From NCBI GenBank assembly GCA_903930765.1, contig CAIYZV010000439.1, positions 1-34,744 of the forward strand: a stretch of 34,744 bases of DNA, written 5' to 3'. The notes below the pieces were generated by a model, which ran no database searches, had not been told where the DNA came from, and saw only the letters and a list, made by a program, of their open reading frames with translations. Shown piece by piece: positions 31,869 through 34,744 of this stretch; within the stretch, counting starts at the first letter, position 1, and each line of letters starts with the position of its first letter. Origin of the DNA: an uncultured Pirellula sp. Its GTDB lineage: Bacteria > Planctomycetota > Planctomycetia > Pirellulales > Pirellulaceae. Position numbers and translations under genes: made by a program.

Positions 31869-34422
31869 TCATTAGGCTCCGTTTCTTGGCCTTCTTTTCT
31901 TTCTTTTCCTTCTTCTTGTCGGTCTCTGCCTTCTTATCCGAATCAACTTTCTTCTCCGGATCGATCGACTTGGTCGTATCCTCAGCCGAGTTTTTCTTTT
32001 CGGAGGGTTCGCTTGGCTCCTGGGAGACTTTTTCCTTCTGCTCTTCGGCTTCCTTCGCCTTCTTTGCCGCTTCGGCAGCGCGTTTTGCTTTTGCCATCGG
32101 ATTGTCGTCTGAGGAACGGCGCTGGCCTTTGAACAGTTGGAACCGAGATGGTTCGATCACTGGTGGGAAATGATTGTTGTCCCGATTCACATCCGCCGTC
32201 TCTCGATAGGGATCCAGTTCGAATTTCACGATCGGCTGCTCGGTGACAACCAGTGTGTCGCACTGGTTTGTGTCCATGCGCCATACCTCCGCTGGTATTC
32301 GAATCTCTTGGGTGCTCCCATCTTCGAGGGTAACTAGCAAGATTACGGGCATGACCAAACCACCGACATTCTTGAACTGAATGCGATAAAAACGATCGGT
32401 TGCATCCAACAACGCCTTGTCCTTTTCGCTCAGTTCGCTAAGTCCTTTTTCGTACGCTCGGCGCTGCTCATCGGTGACCTCATTGGGATCGTATTCGTTA
32501 TAAAAATCCTTGAGCTCTGGAAACTGATCGGCTCGTTTCGGCAATTCCTTGTTGCGCTGCTGCGACAAAGTTTGTAGGCGAGACTCTTTCTTGTCTTTCA
32601 ACTCTTGAGCTGCCTCGTCAGGAGTTCGCCCGTCGAGCATGAAGACCTCGATTTTATCGAGAGCGATATCGCAATGATCCGTCGTGTAGAACCAGCCGCG
32701 CCAAAACCAATCAAGATCCCGGCCGGTCGCATCTTCCATGGTTCGGAAAAAATCTGCTGGCATCGGTCGTTTGAATTTCCAGCGTCGCGAGTATTCCTTG
32801 AACGCGAAATCAAACAGTTCGCGACCAAGAATCGTTTCCCGCAAAACATTTAAAGCGGTTGCCGGTTTGCTGTAGGCATTGGGCCCAAATTGAATGATGG
32901 AATCGCTATTGGTCATGATCGGTACTTGATTCGTACTTTGCATGTAAGGCACGATCAGTTCGGGCTCCCCGCGTTGCGATGGATAGTTCTCCTCCCATTC
33001 TTGCTCGGCCAAGTACTGCAGGAACGTATTGAGACCTTCGTCCATCCAGGACCACTGCCGCTCATCGCTGTTGACGATCATCGGAAAATAGTTGTGACCC
33101 ACTTCGTGAATCACCACCGTAATCAAGGCGTACTTGGTATTCGCCGAGTAGGTACCATCTTCCTTGGGACGAGGTCCATTGAAGCAGATCATCGGATATT
33201 CCATACCGCCGACAGGTCCGTTCACGCTAATCGCAACGGGGTAGGGGTAATCGAATGTGTAGCGGCTATAAACATTAAGGGTATGGATAATCGCGTGCGT
33301 GGAGTACTTGCTCCAAAGGGGTTCTCCTTCGTTGGGATAGTAACTCATCGCCATGACGCGATGGTCGTTCACCTGGTGGCCTTGAGCATCCCAAATAAAC
33401 TTCCTGCTCGATGCGAACGCGAAATCACGGACGTTCTCCGCCCTGAAGATCCACGTCTTGGTGGAGTCTGTCCCTTCCGTCTCGTTCTCCTTCGCTTCCT
33501 CAGGAGTCACAATGAAAACGGGGCGTTCGGCGGATTGCGCAGTGACCAACCTCGCTTGCTGCTCCGCGGTTAAAACCTCGTTCGGGTTCTGCAATTCTCC
33601 TGTCGATGCCACGATATGGTCAGCCGGAGCTGTAATCCGAACGTGATAGTCGCCAAACTCGAGCGTAAATTCACCTTGTCCTAAATACTGCTTGTGCTGC
33701 CAACCGGTAACATCCGTGTATGCGGCTAGGCGAGGGAACCACTGGGCAATCTCGTAAATGTAGTTCCCATCCTTTTCAAAAAACTCATAACCCGTTCTTC
33801 CGTTGAGGAGCCGTGCATTGTTGATCGTGTAAGACCACCGAATTTTGAGCGAAAACTCTTCTCCGCTAAGGAGCGGTTCGGCAAGATCGATCCGCATCAT
33901 TGTGTCGACCACAAAGGTCTTCAGCGGCCGATCGAGAGAGTCGGTCACCGATTCAATGTTGCAACGCCCATCAAACCGGCGTCTCTCCTGAATCGATTCC
34001 ATTTCGGCAGTGGATACGCGATTCGAGAAGGAGCCTCGCATTCCACGCGTACGGTTGGCATCGCTATCGGGAGCAAACAAGTTCGGATCGATCTGCACCC
34101 AAAAATACCGGAGCGCATGCGGCGACTGATTGCGATAGCGAATCGTCTCGGAACCTGCAATCGACTGGTCGGAATCGTTTAATGTTACGTCGATGCTGTA
34201 GTCGACCCGCTGTTGCCAATAATCCGGCCCAGGCTCACCGGCAGCAGAACGGTACGAGTTCGGGGTCGGAAGGATCTCCTCAAGCTGCCTAAATTTGTCT
34301 TCTTGACCTAGCTTGCGATTGGGGAATGGCTGCGCGTTCACGATTCCGCCACTGAGGAACCCAGTGAACAAAATCGTCATAACCGACGCGATACTACTCG
34401 GGACTCGATTCTCAAAAAACAT
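31861..34422 (-). CDS. M1-family zinc metallopeptidase (aminopeptidase-like), exported
   Basis: 853 residues, exported (signal MFFENRVPSSIASVMTILFT, cleavage near IVNAQPF). The N-terminal beta domain is followed by the thermolysin-like catalytic domain with GGMEYP (about 405-410, the substrate-recognition GxMEN-type motif) and HEVGH (about 439-443) spaced 18 residues from the Glu in WMDEG (462), which completes HExxH-x18-E. Later YSKPATAL matches the family's helical part. It ends with a Lys/Glu-rich low-complexity tail from about 780, near the C-terminus, which is odd for M1 enzymes. The ATG at 34422 has AGGGA upstream. A frame extension to 34593 lacks a signal and is rejected. It may trim peptides outside the cytoplasm. 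Confidence 0.9.
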   Translation of the reverse strand: MFFENRVPSSIASVMTILFTGFLSGGIVNAQPFPNRKLGQEDKFRQLEEILPTPNSYRSAAGEPGPDYWQQRVDYSIDVTLNDSDQSIAGSETIRYRNQSPHALRYFWVQIDPNLFAPDSDANRTRGMRGSFSNRVSTAEMESIQERRRFDGRCNIESVTDSLDRPLKTFVVDTMMRIDLAEPLLSGEEFSLKIRWSYTINNARLLNGRTGYEFFEKDGNYIYEIAQWFPRLAAYTDVTGWQHKQYLGQGEFTLEFGDYHVRITAPADHIVASTGELQNPNEVLTAEQQARLVTAQSAERPVFIVTPEEAKENETEGTDSTKTWIFRAENVRDFAFASSRKFIWDAQGHQVNDHRVMAMSYYPNEGEPLWSKYSTHAIIHTLNVYSRYTFDYPYPVAISVNGPVGGMEYPMICFNGPRPKEDGTYSANTKYALITVVIHEVGHNYFPMIVNSDERQWSWMDEGLNTFLQYLAEQEWEENYPSQRGEPELIVPYMQSTNQVPIMTNSDSIIQFGPNAYSKPATALNVLRETILGRELFDFAFKEYSRRWKFKRPMPADFFRTMEDATGRDLDWFWRGWFYTTDHCDIALDKIEVFMLDGRTPDEAAQELKDKKESRLQTLSQQRNKELPKRADQFPELKDFYNEYDPNEVTDEQRRAYEKGLSELSEKDKALLDATDRFYRIQFKNVGGLVMPVILLVTLEDGSTQEIRIPAEVWRMDTNQCDTLVVTEQPIVKFELDPYRETADVNRDNNHFPPVIEPSRFQLFKGQRRSSDDNPMAKAKRAAEAAKKAKEAEEQKEKVSQEPSEPSEKKNSAEDTTKSIDPEKKVDSDKKAETDKKKEKKEKKAKKRSLMNV

Positions 34423-34634
34423 AGTTTTCCCTAGTTGTTCTTTCCATGGTTTTGGTGGCACTGGGGTGTTGGGGCACTGGGGTGTTGGTGGCACTGGCGA
34501 AAGGAAGGATCGATGCCGGGAGGATCTAGCACTCGATTTCCAACCCGCCACTCCCCTGCGAGACATGTCCGACAGGTACGTGTCGGATGGCAACCCGTGC
34601 CATCGCCGTCTCCCATTGCGGTAGCAGTGCTATT
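34423..34634. other. upstream region of the peptidase gene
   Basis: No gene is credible here. It carries a 16-bp tandem repeat (34457-34497) and otherwise plain sequence. The peptidase promoter should lie here on the minus strand, but I could not fix its elements. Confidence 0.4.
34457..34497. repeat. 2.5 copies of a 16-bp tandem repeat
   Basis: GGCACTGGGGTGTTGG occurs at 34457-34472 and 34473-34488, and its first eight bases again at 34490-34497. It is G-rich on the plus strand. Confidence 0.9.
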
Positions 34635-34742
34635 TTAACTGCTGGGCAACCTTTTCCGAATAGGATAACTTTCCAGTCTGATTCCGAGCGGCCGATTGTC
34701 AAAATCTTCGAAGGCAACTGGGCGAATCTGTTTGCGCAGCCG
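34635..34742 (-). CDS. possible C-terminal end of an upstream gene (partial)
   Basis: On the minus strand a frame enters from the window edge and stops at TAA (34635-34637), giving 35 residues (ends GIRLESYPIRKRLPSS). A competing frame also stays open to 34526. I cannot say which is real, and neither shows a known family. It is listed only because the gap upstream of the peptidase needs a promoter and a possible neighbour. Confidence 0.25.
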   Translation of the reverse strand, partial: RLRKQIRPVAFEDFDNRPLGIRLESYPIRKRLPSS

Positions 34743-34744
34743 TA

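Overview
The window looks like chromosomal core DNA of a planctomycete, most like the Pirellulales group. I infer this from moderate GC, frequent GTG and TTG starts, a chaperone cluster with two GroELs and one GroES, a sugar-phosphate isomerase of planctomycete type, serial HtrA-like secreted proteins, TadE/TadG-like proteins, and an excisionase-type HTH protein with a long acidic tail and a C-terminal membrane helix. No rRNA, tRNA, insertion sequence, prophage or CRISPR array was seen. The assignment is by recognition only.

Layout. 1-108 is the end of a gene entering from the left. 77-3828 (minus) is a four-gene run: isomerase, PurU formyl-tetrahydrofolate deformylase, a secreted endonuclease/exonuclease/phosphatase protein and a methyltransferase. 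recG (3933-6155, plus) diverges from it. 6139-11697 (minus) is an envelope cluster: an intact HtrA/DegP-like protease, two HtrA-like proteins that have lost all three catalytic residues, and a small membrane protein, joined by 1-4 nt overlaps or 2 nt gaps. 12045-16133 (plus) holds two ABC ATPase/permease pairs. 16372-22579 (plus) is the chaperone block: groEL1, groES, groEL2, dnaJ, grpE and an FmdB-type zinc ribbon gene. 22626-25779 (minus) is a DUF4114/TadE/TadG-vWA/TadE operon. 25999-28108 (minus) carries the membrane-tethered HTH protein and an AlkC/AlkD-like HEAT-repeat protein. 28452-29441 (minus) is a CapA-like protein. 29635-31007 (plus) is rpsT with a clear terminator, followed by two small membrane or exported proteins. 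31164-34422 (minus) is an M1-type metallopeptidase overlapping a DUF6702-like gene.

The best candidates for undescribed biology are two. First, the HtrA triad: one active protease is co-transcribed with two pseudoproteases, and the larger of these also ends in an alpha/beta-hydrolase fold with no Ser nucleophile. Its layout suggests a regulated envelope sensing or scaffolding complex. Second, groEL1 has a textbook sigma-54 promoter (TTGGCACG-N4-TTGCT), preceded by a perfect 9-bp inverted repeat and a nested stem-loop. This suggests enhancer-dependent control of a chaperonin, not the usual CIRCE/HrcA or sigma-32 control.

Three genes also carry short in-frame tandem duplications (15, 24 and 3x15 bp) in N-terminal export or pre-membrane segments.
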